From Nymphaea colorata (taxonomy: Eukaryota > Streptophyta > Magnoliopsida > Nymphaeales > Nymphaeaceae): a stretch of 64,000 bases of DNA. The position numbers were made by a program, and so were the translations under genes. Every line of letters begins with the position of its first letter. Position 1 is the stretch's first letter. Below are positions 32,236-45,542 of this stretch, piece after piece. The DNA lies in assembly GCF_008831285.2 (NCBI RefSeq), contig NC_045143.1, positions 20,236,854-20,300,853 on the forward strand. Direction: 5' to 3'. The notes under the pieces are model-generated. The model did no database searches. It was not told the origin of the DNA and saw only the letters and a list, made by a program, of their open reading frames with translations.

Positions 32236-33112
32236 GTCTTTGTCTCCTTCTCCCTCCGACGTACCGTATCTCCTTTTACTCCATTTGCCCTAATTACGCT
32301 CCCAATAGTCTATTTTGGCAAGGGAATGCCGAAAGTTCCCTAATTTGCTTATCCGTATTAATGTTTTATGTAAGCGTACATGTGTGGAATGTGTATAACT
32401 TTTCTATTAATAACTAATTCGTGTGCTTATCTGCGTGCGTTTTCATGTACTACTGCATGTGATTAATATCTGCAAAAATATATTATGATTAGCTCATGAA
32501 TCATCTTTTTTGTCATGCTTTCATGTATGCGCCCTTACGCTGAGTCTCTACGTATTTTATATGTGCGTGTCCAATCAAAACAAAGACACGCACAACAGAG
32601 ATACACACACACACACACTGAAGGGCCCAGATACACACACACGCACACCCATATATATAGGTATAGGGACTGCAAAGACTTTAATACATGGTGATCCTAC
32701 TTTAGGAGTATCTATGTCAAGAGCTTTCAAGTCTAAGTTTTTCCTTTTCTGCAGCCTTAACATTCCTATGATGCAGTCCTCCTCGCCGTGCTGGCTGGGG
32801 ATCATCAGGGTCTATGTAAGGAGCGGCTGCATTAAGTGGCCTGGTTCTTAGAGAGTTGTTATTTTAGAAAAAAGGTATTCCTATCCATTTTTAGTGAAAG
32901 TAATCATATATATTAATGTGATTGACATGGTTGACTTCATAACAATGAGCACCTAGACTGATTGACTATAATCACAAAATGATTCTTACCAGGATTGAAA
33001 CTAATGGCTGGGAATTTCAGTATAAAAAGAATAATAATTTCCATCAAAAAACATCATTTAAGCGTCTAGTCTTAAGTGGGCCATGATGATACATTTATAC
33101 AGATCATGCAAG
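32236..33112 (+). other. ARMC8-like intron 1, first part
   Basis: Unique-looking AT-rich intron sequence with a (CA)n-type stretch at 32601-32646. No transposon ends were identified before the hAT MITE at 33113. Confidence 0.6.
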
Positions 33113-33814
33113 CTATGTTGTCAAGGTGCCTAGGCGGGCCTCAACAAAAAAGGCGACCTTTTTTTTTAATTTTTTTTAGTTATGTTTGTCAAGTTATTTT
33201 AATTAACTATTACTTATATTTGAAAGATGAAGAGTAGTAATATAACAATCATAATCAACTTAAAGTTTAAACAATAAAAAATTTAATTGTTTACTTCATT
33301 GAATATGCAAAATCAATAGAAGAAGTTTAACATTACTCATTAAATGTGTTCTAATACAAGAAAAAAACAAAGAAAAAAAAGAAAAAGAAAAAAAAAACTA
33401 GATCTAATCTCTAGAAGAAGGAATGTAAATCCATAAGAAGGCTGTAATCCATTTGCACTTAAAGAAAGGCATAGCCATACTAATGTATACATATAACAGG
33501 TATGAGGTATCCCAATACTATATAATAGAGTAAGTGACTAACAATATATACTATATACATATATAATATAACAATATACATATAACATCATAATCAACAT
33601 AACAATGCATAAAAATACATAATCAATACGACATAAAGTACATAACAATATATACTCAATTAATAAACTTTAATTGAAAGGGAATGTGACTTTTCACTCT
33701 TTCATGGATTAGGTGTGTTGGAGCCTAGGCCAGTTTAGGCACTAGTGATGGTCTTAGGTGACCGGTTGTGGACTCACACTTAGTCCACGCCTAGGCGAGG
33801 CCTTAACAACATAG
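33113..33814. mobile_element. hAT-type MITE in ARMC8 intron 1, 702 bp, TIR CTATGTTGTCAAGG
   Basis: The ends are CTATGTTGTCAAGG and, inverted, CTATGTTGTTAAGG, followed by CCTAGGCG-type blocks at both sides (GGTGCCTAGGCGGG and CGCCTAGGCGAGG). The 8-bp duplication CATGCAAG is exact at 33105-33112 and 33815-33822. The interior is very AT-rich and non-coding. Confidence 0.92.
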
Positions 33815-33959
33815 CATGCAAGAGAGTGAGTGTGTGTGTGTTATCAGAGTAGTTGGGCTTTGGCAAAGTTACTTGCAGGGTTTTTATATCGCATGACTTT
33901 TATGTTCTAGTAGCCATACTAGCCATATAACTGTATGTACATCTATATATATTCATTGT

Positions 33960-34211
33960 TGTTGAAATAGTAGAAACACGAGAAATAAAGATCGAACAAG
34001 GATGTAACGTGGAAAACACTCAACGAGAGGGAGAAAAAACCACGGGTGAGGAGGTCTGGTGCCCAATACGCCAGACACTCTCTCTCTTAAAACTTCATTA
34101 GCTCCAGAAATTAGGGTTACAAGTCTTTAAGTAAGGCCCAACAAGGGTTACAAGCTGGATCGGGTCTGGACCCAGACCCAGTCCCAAGACCCATCTTTAC
34201 ATGCTTCAACA
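33960..34211 (-). repeat. Solo Copia LTR in ARMC8 intron 1, TSD ATTGT
   Basis: 252 bp with TGTTGAA...TTCAACA ends and an exact 5-bp duplication ATTGT (33955-33959 and 34212-34216). On the minus strand it carries the blocks seen in Copia A, B and C LTRs (CCCGTGGTTTTTTC, TGTTGAGTG-like, TTTTCCACGTTACATCC), which fixes orientation. No internal sequence remains, consistent with LTR-LTR recombination. Confidence 0.9.
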
Positions 34212-35072
34212 ATTGTGATAAATATTGGCCATTTTTTCAGGACACAAAAATACATGAAAACAAGAAAATTTTTCCATATTTTAAAAAAATGCAAAACGGA
34301 AATATCTTTTCCCTTTGTTTTTCCAAATGTATATAGTTCAATTTTTTGATGTTTTTTTTAATATTGTAAATTATAATTATTTTGGCTTTTGATCAATGTT
34401 TTTGTAATAAAACTACTAAAAGGGGTGAAGGGAGAAAACTCATTTGCTTAGTCCACTGACGGCCTCACGTTTGAACACATTCTATTTTGATTCATGGTTT
34501 GGTATATTTATTGTCTATGCAAATTGCAGGTATATTTAAGGTACCTGTTTAATTGGGTAGAATATTAACTATCTTATATTGTCAAGCTGTTTCTAAGCAC
34601 TTGCATGTGAATCTTGACGCGTGGAAATTACATGGATATGAGCAAATTCATGGACAGACGCATAGATAGTGCAGAGACTTGCTATGGATGCGTTCTTATG
34701 AAGCTATATTAGTTTTTGTAAGATCAGTGAAAAAAAAGTTATTAATCCTTGGAAGGCAAAATGAAAGGGAAAAAATGGGATAAATTTGCAAAATATTCTA
34801 TGGTTGATCTAGTGGAACCCATCCATGTTGTCATAGCCATGAAAAATCCTATTCTAGTATTCTTGTTCTAATCGAACCATTCCATGATATTGTAGCCAGC
34901 CCATTTTGTCTGTTCCCATGCATATACGTCCTTATGAACTCAAATATGTTGTTATTTATCTTTTTATATTACCTGTCTATTTTCTACTGACGATCTATGT
35001 CACATAGGTACGGGTACAGGTGCGGGTATGGGTACAGACCATTTTCAAAAAACTTGGGTGCGGGGTTACGGC

Positions 35073-35178
<106 letters not shown>

Positions 35179-35443
35179 AAAAAATTTCAAACAGAATAAC
35201 ACATTCCCACATATATATATAAAAAAATTACAAACAGAATAACATATTTATAAATCATGATCCAAAATTTATCAGTCTTGATTCTCAAATACATCAACTT
35301 TCTTGATTCTCATTCTCTTCAGTCGCATAATTAACATAGAAAATACATCAGCTTTCTTGAATCTCATTCTCCTCAGTCACATCATCAAGATTAGAAGGAG
35401 CAACAGGTTCTGTAAGGTCCATATTAAGAGCATGCAAATCATG

Positions 35444-37656
35444 TTACCCTTCAAGGTCCACGTCAATGTCCTCTGGATTAACATCCCAATACTTGGATGA
35501 TCCTGAACTGCAAGTTGCAACAAAATCAAAATATGATTTAACTTTTAAGTTAATATTAACTTTAAACAACCAACATAATATACAAATGTAATTATGTATA
35601 TATACCAAAGATACAAAAAGAAAGAAATACCTGTAAGCATCTGAAGTACGTGAAAGTAAGCGTAGGTTGGAGTGGACATAAACTAAATCTTCTGCTCGCT
35701 TACTGGTTAGCTTATTTCTCTTGATATTGTGAATTTGAGAATAAGTGCTCCAATTTCTTTCACAACATGAAGAGGTTGCAGGTTGAGATAATAACTTCAA
35801 TGCAAGTTGCTGGAGATTTGATGTCGCTGCTCCAAAACATAACCACCAATTAACAGGATCTTCTTCATCTCTTGCCATTGCAACTTGTACTGAATCACTT
35901 CTTCCACCAGAGAAGCTCGCAAACTCACTATTTATTATCTTCAACCGATGAGAATCATAATATAGTCTTCCCAAACATATCTCCCTATTTTTTGATATTT
36001 CTGGATCTCGATTAGGAGGAACACGACCAGTGCCTCCTGCCAACCATGTTTGTCCATAATATTTGGGATTTAAAGAGTGTGTCATACAATGCAAAGGGTT
36101 ATTGCTTCTATTCCATCTTCTTACTAAAATTTTATGCACATGATCGAAAAACTCAGAATCATCAAGTGCAACATTCTTCTTCTCCTGTCTAAAAATGATG
36201 TTTTGAATTTTTTCAATCATGTTATCCCACATATCATAAACTCTATGAAGCATGGGCCCTTCTTTGTCAACTTCTCTCAACATTTGCCAAATAGGCTTTG
36301 TAAACTGCAGAAAATATGAAATCTTATCCCACTATTCATCTTCTAAAATACATTTTTTAATTTTTTGAGCCTTCACAATGTCATCACTCTGATAAAACTC
36401 CCAATCATTGTGAGTCACCATAAGTGTTAATGCATGTTTCACCTGTTTTATTCTTTTTATCATTACAATAATGGATGCAAAACGAGTCACTGCTACCTTC
36501 AACAATTTCAAATCAGAATGCCTATTAATATAGCAAGAGCATTGTTGTGGTTTACAACAAAATTTCTGATGTTTCTGACATCATGCTCAAGCTCCTCAAT
36601 CCAAGAACATAATATACCAGCATTTGTATCATCTTTTGATGGGTTGCAAATACTTTTAAGTGCTAGATTTATACTGTGTGCCACACAAGGAGTCCAAAAT
36701 ATGTGACTATACTTGGGATCACTTGCCAAATTCATCCCTGCTCGTTGGCAAACTGGAGCATTATCAGTAATAATTTGCACAACATTATCTTCACCCACTT
36801 CTTTGATGACTTCTATAAATAACTTTTTAAATACTCAACATCTTTATACTCCCCAGATGCATCAACACATTTCAAGAAGATTGGTCCATCAAGCGAATAA
36901 GCAATAAAATTGATTAGTGGTCATCTTTGTATATCAGTACACCCGTCAGAAACAATGGATACTCCATATTGTCTCCATGAAAATTTCTTCTTCTCTAATA
37001 ATTTTTCGATGCCTTCTCTTCTACAAGAATTACTGTTCTCAACTTTTCTGAACTCGGGGGTACATAACCATTCAAACTGCAATTAGCCAAACCTGTAACA
37101 ACATCTTTCCAATAAGGACTTCTGGCTATATTAAAAGGAAGTGAACTTGCAAAAAAAAAAAACCTTTCGATTCTTCTATCCATCTATGCCTTTCCCATAG
37201 TTTTGAATACTTGTTCTAATTTTTTGGTATCCCTGCTTGCCATGTTCATTTTTCTTTTCTTTGAAGCATCTTCACCTTCTTCAATAGCATAAAGAGGAAC
37301 ATATAGTTCACTTGACTTGGCTGAAGATTTGTTCGTCTCAGCTGCATCGTGTTCTTTTTTGGTCTGCTTCATCGATTCTTTGCTAACTTTTCACATGGTC
37401 GAATTCCAAAACATGGGATATGCAATAAATGTGCCTTGCAACGTGTATAAGAGACAGTGAACGTCTTATTACAAAAATTGCAAGAAAATATTATATTCCC
37501 ACCGCCACCTGGTGCTTTTCCAAGTTTTTTCACATACCACCAAAGAGGCTGAGATGGATTATCCAATTCTAATGTGGTGGTATTAACACTACTATTGCTG
37601 CTTGCCATATTTCCACTTCCACTCGTAGGCATTGTTTCTTTTCCATTATCAGCCAT
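35444..37656 (-). pseudogene. hAT transposase (BED finger, DUF659, dimerisation domain), broken
   Basis: Reading leftwards from ATG at 37656: an acidic leader, then a BED-type zinc finger (PLWWYVKKLGK, then FSCNFCNKTFTV with CX2C and RCKAHLLHIPC). A one-base frame change at 37369-37372 leads to a linker, and a TAG at 37184-37186 is followed by a DUF659 region (ASSLPFNIARSPYWKDVVTG, IVSDGCTDIQ). Further breaks occur near 36995 and 36920, with a TGA after CTDIQR. The catalytic-core segment NVVQIITDNAPVCQRAG lies near 36745-36795. The C-terminal dimerisation block (WWLCFGAATSNLQQLALKLL, SSCCERNWSTYSQIHNIKRN) lies in 35690-35870. A 123-bp GT-AG intron (35508-35630) precedes a short last exon ending EDIDVDLEG. 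At least four lesions make it non-functional. Confidence 0.85.
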
Positions 37657-38159
37657 TACAACTTATATGAAAAGCACCTAACAAGAGCTGCAAAGACGCA
37701 CGCAAAAAAAATACGATGACCATCAGTCACTAAACTTCCCTAAACTGTCAAGATTTTTACAGAATCAGTCACTAAACTTCCCCAAACTGTCACGATTTTT
37801 ACAGAATAACTTTGGCAAAGACTTCCCCAAAATCGAACACGCTGTAAATAACGCACAAAAAAAAAAACAAAATTTCTATTGAACATGCTGTAAATAACAT
37901 GCACAGAAGAACAAATGATGTGAAAAACTGATGCATATGAGAACAAATGATGAAAAACTGATGAGGCGCACAACACATGATCAACGATGAAAAAATTATG
38001 AAAAACGTAACTACGAGATCTAAGAAATGAAGAGGTGCACAACATATAATCAACGATGAAGAGGAGACAGAGTCATAACCATCGAGAGGGAAGGAACGAA
38101 GAGGAGGTAGGGAGAATGACAGGAAATAGAAGAAATCGGCAAAACCGAAGCTAATACCG

Positions 38160-38290
38160 TCCACAGTCGCTGCCGTTCATCCACCAGTCGTCGCTGGTCG
38201 CCGCCGTTCGTCCACCCAAGTCGCCGGTCACCGAACGCCGTCGCCGGTCACCACGGTTCGTCCACCCAAGTCGCCGGTCGCCCCAAATGC
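38160..38290. repeat. GC-rich repeats in the transposase leader
   Basis: Repeated blocks GTTCGTCCACCCAAGTCGCC and GTCGCCGGTCACC lie between the hAT right end and the transposase ATG. This is a small decayed minisatellite in an otherwise AT-rich element. Confidence 0.7.
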
Positions 38291-38639
38291 AGCGTTCCTG
38301 AAATGGGTAGGAGGAAGAAGATGTCGAGAGTTTAGGGCTTCATTCGATCAATTTAACGTTATATTAGTTTTAAAAGTTAAAAACTTAAAATCGTTAATTT
38401 CAAAATTGGACATCTTTGGACTCGGTCAAGGTTGACCGAGTCCGAAAATGGACCAATTTGAACCCGGGTACGTTGACCGTACCCGGTACCGCGTTGACCG
38501 AATTAGTGGTGCACCGATAGTCGTACCGGTACCCGTACCGGTATCGTGCGGGTACTCCTCCTAAGGAGGAGTACCCGTGTGACATAGCTGATGATGCATG
38601 GAGCATGTTGTGAGTTATTGTTGCTTATTACAGTGCTTA

Positions 38640-39050
38640 GTTCTTTCACACGTACCTATGTATTGAAGGGCAACTTCTTTGGTGTTCCCTCTGAAAAGAC
38701 ATCTGGGAAGTCCTTCACTACTTCAGTGTCTACTAGTGTTTTTGGCAAATGCTCTGACTAAACAATACTCACAATGAATACTGTAGCATGTCTCCCGTGT
38801 TTTTTAGACAACTCTGAAGGGCCAAGCAAGACTAACTTAAGTACAATTTTCTGGATTGGAGGTCCAAATCAAAACCAAGCCAAGCTGAAGTAATGATCTC
38901 CTCACAATGTGCAATAACAGAGTATGTACAAGATGTCTCTTAACCATAATGGTATAGATAACCATGATGACCTTTTGAATTCCCTTCTTCTTCAGATTGG
39001 ACTGGAAGGTTTTGTGTATAGAGACCAACTACCAAAAAAATTTTCACTCT
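38640..39050 (-). pseudogene. Gypsy pol remnant (protease to RT linker), minus strand
   Basis: On the minus strand the segment reads VKDFPDVFSEGTPKKLPFN near 38660-38720, the conserved linker preceding Gypsy RT (normally EFPDVFPEDLPGLPP). It is preceded by decayed protease-like sequence (KTLVDTEVV). It lacks ends and the rest of the element. Confidence 0.45.
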
Positions 39051-40101
39051 AAACATGGGCCAGAGTTACAAGAGGCTTGCTTAGGAAAGATCCCACTCTC
39101 AACCATCACTTGACAAATGTTGGAAGGATGCAATTGGGTATACTTCTAATTAATTGTACCTTCATATAACTAGAACTGCACATGAATAGAGTGGGGCCTA
39201 CCGTTGGTTTCCTTGAGTTTGGCAGAGTTCCAAACTTAGGCTTTTCTTGGTCCATCAGATTGAAGCACAAAACCTATTGAAGATTGGCTTTGCTAAGTTT
39301 GACACTGTATCACATGGATGCTGCACCCATATTGTCTGGTGCAAAGTCAACAAGAAGAAGAAGTAAAAGCCCCTGGCCTGGTGACTGGAAAGAAGACATT
39401 AGCAAGGGCAGCTGTCGGCTGCCTGGTGGGGAGGGGAGGGATTGGGGAAGAGAGAGAGAGAGATGGTTTCATCTTTTTCTGCTTTTTTTACTTTTATATG
39501 TTTTCTTTATGTTCGTTAATTTATTGAAAATTTAGTAATATAAATATTTTTTTTTGTTACAAAGCTTGTTTGTTATTTCATTTTATTGCTATAAATCTGT
39601 TTGTGGTTGGTCAAGTATAAACAATGAGAGTTTCTTATTTCAATTCAAGTTACTAATTGTGCTAATTTTATTAATTAAATATTTAATGAAACATATATAT
39701 ATATAACCTGATTTTTAAACCAGTAACTAGTTGGTCAGACTAGCCAATTGATCAACTTAGTTGTTGGTGAGCCAGCTAATTCCTGAGTTATAAATAAATA
39801 CATGTGTACATTTTTTGCAACACGTATATGTTTTTTATATTTATTTCCAATTTTCCACATATAATCAATTGACTTAGACAAAGTCAGACCAATTAGTCAT
39901 GGGTAGTTCTAATTAGTCCCTTTAAGGGTTTGAGGATCCTCTTCCTATTTTCAATTTTGACAACTTATAGTCACAAGTATAATTGATTTTTTCAAAGAAA
40001 CATGAAAACAAGAAAATAAAGTACAATAGAAAGGGGGACAAACAGTGATAGTTAGAAATATTCTCCAAAATGAAAATATCACTTTTTTTTTCATGCTATA
40101 G

Positions 40102-40147
<46 letters not shown>

Positions 40148-40343
40148 GTTTATTTAACAGCTTTTCTGGATTTGATCAATGTTTCTGTAATAAAATTAGT
40201 AGAAGGCTCAAAATTTCATAATTTTGTGTTTTATGTTTGTAACCTTTTTCGGTTATTGAGATTTTCCTGAGAAAAAAAAAATCATGTTTAATGCTCCAAA
40301 TATATATATATATATAGGGTCACAGATATACTTGGGGCATTAC

Positions 40344-40381
<38 letters not shown>

Positions 40382-40891
40382 ATGCACACTTGCTCCTCTT
40401 TATTCTGATTTATGAAAACCGTCGTTTATTTCATTGGTAGCTTTTGCTGATATCAAATATATATGACTATCTGCTACATGATACATATACAAGTGTGTCT
40501 TTTATGATATATGGTGCACTTGTGTCCTTTTAACAAAGAGGCCTCAAGTTGAGTATGAATAACTTGCACGGGAATCCATTCACTAGATCCTATCACATGC
40601 TTGTCTTGTTTGAAACAAATTGATGGAGGTGGTTCTTGTTTGTGCTAATGCATCGTCAGTCCTAGAACTCTACACTTATGTGGTCCAAGATGGAATGCAA
40701 TTTGATTTCCAGTAAGCAGGATTATGTTGCATGCATTTAAGAACTTGCTGCTTATCCGTTGCTTAATTTGGATTAACTATTTTCTGTTCTTCTATCATGA
40801 AGATAAAAATTCTAGCCTTCATCATAAAGTTTTGCAGATGAAAGTAGTTACTTTTTATTGTTTTCAATTTGATCTTGTTCTTTGATTTTAG
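39051..40891 (+). other. ARMC8-like intron 1, last part
   Basis: No gene recognised. (AT)n runs occur at 40104-40145 and 40301-40316, with (TA)n(TG)n at 40344-40382. A dispersed AT-rich repeat (about 39985-40275) also occurs at about 34240-34440 and 43110-43320. They share ATGAAAACAAGAAAA-like starts, a TCAATGTTTNTGTAATAAAA core and a TTTTCNNGAGAAAA end. Confidence 0.5.
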
Positions 40892-41611
40892 GTTGTTGAT
40901 GCTGCTGCTCGCTCTTTACGGATGATTTTTCAGTCAAAATTGGCCCCGAAATATGACTTGTTTCAAGATGAAAATATGGGTTTTCTGCTCTCTCTTTTGA
41001 ATAGTGAGAATGAAAATGTGACAGAACTTGCAGGTAGTATCATTACAAGATCTTGCGAGACAAGTTTCGAACAACAAGCATTATGTAATGCAGGTGTTTT
41101 ACAGAGGATTGTCAGTTTACTAAGTGGTTCTACAAGCCAGAGGGATGCTAGTTTGGATTCTTTAGCTGCTATCATAAAGAACAACTATGAGACTGTTTCT
41201 AGATTCATTTCCCTTGAAGATGGGAGAGCTTTGAATGCTGTTGTTGACTTTATTAAGGACAGAGCACCTCGTACAAGGCTTCTTGCCTGTGTGTGTTTGA
41301 TAGCTATTGGACATGCATGTCCTTGTTATATGCATGACCTACAACTGAAAATTAAGATGGTACTGATACTAACTCAGCTTATTGAGGAGCCTGGACGGCC
41401 TGGTGACGAATCTCCCTTTGCATTAAAAGAACTTATGAGCAGTAGTATGGAGCTGCAGAATGCATCAGTTTCTGTCACTGCTGTTGAGAAAATTTGCGAC
41501 TTTCTGCCAAGAGCATCGTTGCAGAACAGACGTTTTGAGGGAGTTTTGCTAGTACTGGCAGAGATATGTTCAAAAGTAGAGGAAAGGAGGAGCCAGTTAC
41601 TGGACTCAAAG
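40892..41611 (+). CDS. ARMC8: ARMC8/GID5-like armadillo-repeat protein, exon 2
   Basis: 720 bp, phase 0 at both ends, with acceptor TTTTAG and donor AAG|GTTTGT. It encodes residues 116-355: VVDAAARSLRMIFQSKLAPK, armadillo repeats around LLSLLNSENENVTELAGSII, QRIVSLLSGSTSQRDASLDS, ALNAVVDFIKDRAPRTRLLA and the block MVLILTQLIEEPGRPGDESP. The last block is a conserved plant ARMC8 feature in an acidic loop. It ends CSKVEERRSQLLDSK. The frame is fully open and the reading is under evident constraint. It stands alone between introns of 8.7 kb and 19.5 kb. Confidence 0.92.
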
Positions 41612-42389
41612 GTTTGTTTTCTAATTAAACTTTGGTACACTGCCAAGATACATGTTATATGTGCATCTGCAGCGTGACATTGTAGAAAGGAAAGCCACAC
41701 TGAAAGGCCTTAAATATTATGATTGACAATATAGATTTTTTGCCGATGCTGGGAATGGTTTGTACTGCCAGTCTGCAGGCATAACTTGAAAACACATGTA
41801 TGTGGTTTTTGAAGTGCTTGTTTTACTGATTACCTTTTCCAGTGCTGGAACTCTACAAATGCTGGCATCCACTGAAAATTGTCTATGAAAGATCATTGTG
41901 CAGATACATGTCAAATAATCCTTTAAAATAGTAAGATGACTATCCTTGACCATCAGTCATCAAGGATGGTGTCCATGTCTCGTGCTGTTTATAGAATATC
42001 CTACTTACAATTGTTTTGGCAATTATACTGGGGAGGTGACTATATTGCATTATTTGGTACCTAGATTTGCAAATTCTGGAAATTTGTTTCTTTAATTCCA
42101 TTGGCAACTCCACCTAGTTCATGTGGTTATTTTTTTTTCTTTTCCCTTTTCTTTCTTTGAGTTTGCCACTTGTTCAGATTTGTTCAGGTTGTTTAATTTG
42201 GTTCATGTGTTTTTGTTTATTTTTTCTCCAATTGATTAACCAGCAGTTTTCCTCATAAAGTACACATATATAGGAAATATTTATCCTGCATGCTGAAACC
42301 CTGCAAACCCCTTTATGATGGAGGAGAGAGAGCATGAATCTCTGGCATTACAGGTCGTGTTTTAAAGGGTATGTAAGGTTTGCCAGAAC
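41612..42389 (+). other. ARMC8-like intron 2, first part
   Basis: AT-rich intron sequence, no gene and no element ends recognised. Confidence 0.6.
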
Positions 42390-42711
42390 TGTAACGACCA
42401 GACCCACTCTCGGGTTTAGGCCTATGGTCCAACGGCTACCAACCCAGCCCCTAGCAGTTTCGGTTTCAGCCTGAGAAAGGCTAGAAACCAGGACAATAAC
42501 CACTTTAACAGCTCTCTTTATAAGCCTTTGAAGATCTCTCACAATTTTCAATGCGAGATTAAACTTTTAAGGTGGGACAATCCACCCCTCTTAAGGCCCA
42601 TGTGTCTGCGCATGTGGGACCCAGGTCCGAGTGTTGATATGATACCACTGTATTGACCCGACCCACTCCCGAGCTTGGGTCCCTGGTCCAGCGGATGCCA
42701 ACCCACCCCTT
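42390..42711 (-). mobile_element. Truncated TRIM, second copy
   Basis: It is homologous to the TRIM at 2558-3016. A full LTR-like unit (42390-42579) is followed by the 69-bp internal segment with the primer-site complement ATATGATACCA. Only about 63 bp of the other LTR follow (42649-42711) before the similarity ends at CCACCCCTT. The minus-strand orientation is the same as the complete copy. Confidence 0.82.
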
Positions 42712-43335
42712 GTGGACATAGCTTATGCGTCCACCAGAATTATATGTAAAACCATCAAAGCAATTTAATGGACATGATCTACTTTGGAATCACGTCACTT
42801 CAATGTGGAAGAAGGAAGCAACATCCAATGTATCAAGTTTTGATGGGTTAGAAAATCAAATTTTAATTTATTAAGATATTATCCAAAATATGATTTTTAA
42901 GTAGGATTTGGTAAATCTCTCCATACCATAAAACTAGTTTGGGATGTAGAAGTGCACACCAAAGCTTGGTGAACACCATTTATTTTATGTATACATGTGT
43001 GTTTGTATTGGTCCGAGGATGTAACCAACTTATTTTATTACCACTGAATAACGGTAGTCTTAGGAGGATTAGTCCCACTCACTATTACACATATCACCTT
43101 CTTTCATGCAAATATGACAAAACGGGAAAATAAAGAAAATGAAGAATGGTAAAAAGATATGTTAGAAAATATCACTTTTTTGTGTTTTTTTATGTTTCTT
43201 TTAATGTTTGAATAATTACTTTTATCTTTATTAATGTTTTTGTAATAAAATTAGTAGAAATTAGAAAATGCAAATTTTCATCTTTTTTTTATTTTGCCAG
43301 ATTTTCTCGAGAAAAACGAACTGCCCAATTGATAC

Positions 43336-43566
43336 TGTTGACTTATGCGGTATTTGGGTCTTGTATCTTGGTCTGGATCTGGACCCAATCCAGTGTGTGG
43401 TTATGCCCTACTTAACCAGTGTAACCCTAATTTTCTAGGAATGAAAATCTGAAGAGAAAGAGTGTCTGGTTGCAAGGGGGCACGAGTCCTCCTCACCCAT
43501 GGTTTTTTTCCCTCTCGTTGAGGGGTTTTCCACGTTACATCGTGTTCTCTCTGTTTCGTTTCTACA
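43336..43566 (+). repeat. Copia A 5' LTR
   Basis: 231 bp, TGTTGACTTATGCGG...TTTCTACA. It differs from the 3' LTR at roughly a dozen positions by eye (about 5%), so the insertion is considerably older than Copia B. Confidence 0.93.
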
Positions 43567-43578
43567 TGGTATCAGAGT
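43567..43578 (+). promoter_or_regulatory. Copia A primer binding site
   Basis: TGGTATCAGAGT, the tRNA-iMet site, directly follows the LTR. Confidence 0.9.
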
Positions 43579-45542
43579 CAGGTTGTTTTGAGATTACTGT
43601 TCATTTTAGACCGTGACATTGTTTGGGTAAAGGATTGTACCGCTGTGAAGTTCTGACGTTACTCCATCGCCCGACGAGTTGGTTCTGTTCAGCCCCGTTC
43701 CTGCTGACTGTTGTGGTGGAGTTCTCGTTTTTGGCCCGATTGTTCCCGTGCGTCGCCTACCTTCACTCCAACGACGTCGCCTCCCGTGCATCGCCTCCCG
43801 TGTCGCTCCAACGTCCCGTGCGTCGCCTCCTGTCTCGATCTAACGACATCGCCCGCTACACAGACGCCTCGACGCTGGCTCGCACGGCGCCATCTCCAGC
43901 GTCTCTCTGCCTCTCTTGCGGTCGCCTACTGGTCTCCCATCATTGCCTGTCGTCTGCTCCTTGATCATCAGCCAGGTACTGTCCGCTAGGCAGCACCGCC
44001 CTCTCCTGCCGGCGTCTTCTACTCTGCCGCCTAGAGTCGTCGCCTGCTTGCTTCCCTTCTCCGTCTGCTTTGCCCAGGCCGCCCGACCCTGCCGCCGTGA
44101 GTTTCAGCGTCCTTCTGTTGCTGGATCGCTGCGCTGCTCTTTGCAACCACTAGTTCTGCTGTTGCTAGTGTTCTGTTTAACGCCGCCAGAGGTGGTGTTG
44201 TCCAGAGTTGCCGTCGGTGTTAGTTTGTAATCATGGCAGAATCCTCTTCCTCTATTATTAATACTGATCAGGCTGATGTTGGGGCCTCGAGAATTGAAAA
44301 TATCCCTGTTCAAGTTATTACCATTCACCTCACCAAAGAAAATTACCTTCAATGGTCCACTGCCATCACTATGGGGATTGCTGGTTGAGGCCAGATTGCC
44401 TATGTGAATGGGAGGAAAGTTGAACCTATTGCGACTTGCTTGGGATACTTGGTTTCTTCAAGACAACCAAGTGAAAACTTAGATTGTCAATTCTATAGCC
44501 TCTGACATTCAACCTCTCATTCTTCGTAAGAATACTGCGAGGGATATGTGGATTATTTTAGAACAAATGTATGGCCAGAAGAAGAGGAAGGTTTGTGTGT
44601 ATCAACTGATGAAGGATGTGTATGCTCTTCGGCAAAGGGATCTATTTGTTGCAGACTTTTATGCAGTTTTAAAATCCAAATGGGAGGATCTTGACTACTA
44701 TTCGGATTATACTTGGAATTGTCCCCAAGACCAGGTATATCATGTTGCCAAAGAATGGGAGAATAGAATATTCCTATTCTTAGCTGCATTGAAGGATGAC
44801 TTTGAGAATATAAGGAGTCAAATTCTTAATTCAGAAGAATCATTTAGTATTGAAGATGTCTACTCCCTTGTTGAAGCAGAAGAGCAAAGGCGTCTAGTCA
44901 TAAGTGGAAGAAAGGGGGATCATATGTCATATAATGAAAGGTCAGCTTTGGTTAGTCGTGCCTCTGTGGGGGCTGCCCGACCTCCTCGAAAATGTACACT
45001 ACAAGAAACTAGGTCACACCGTAGAGTTTTGCTGGGATCTGCATCCTGAAAAGAAGAATAGTAGAGGGAGGTCTTCTAGTGGGAAGAGGCCTGTTTCTGA
45101 TGCGACGAACCTTAGTGGAGGCAAAGCCTCTATCTCTGCTGAACAAATTCGTGAGCTTTGTGCGTATTTGAGTCAAATTGATGTTGGTCAGGCCGAAGCC
45201 TCAGATGATGCGAAGATTAACTATGCTCTTGCCATATCTGGAGAAAAAGGTAATTCTTGTATGGGAGAATGGATTGTTGACAGTGGTGCTACCCACCAAA
45301 TGACCGACAATCCAAAACTCTTCCATGAATATAAGCTTTCATCAGGAAAGGAACGTGTTTCTCTTGCTGATGGTTCCTTTACCTCTGTGGTAGGAAAATG
45401 TAGTCTTTCTCTGTTAAACAAATTCTTAGTACATGGCACCTTACATGTTCCTCATCTTCTCTTGAATCTTTTATCTGTTAGCAAGATTACAAAGGAGTTA
45501 AATTGTGAACTCATATTCTCTGCAAATCGTTGTGTTTTGCAG

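Noticed and set aside
39284-39535. Short frames near 39300-39530 as a gene
   Set aside because: No recognisable domain, no splice context, and they end in low-complexity sequence inside an intron.
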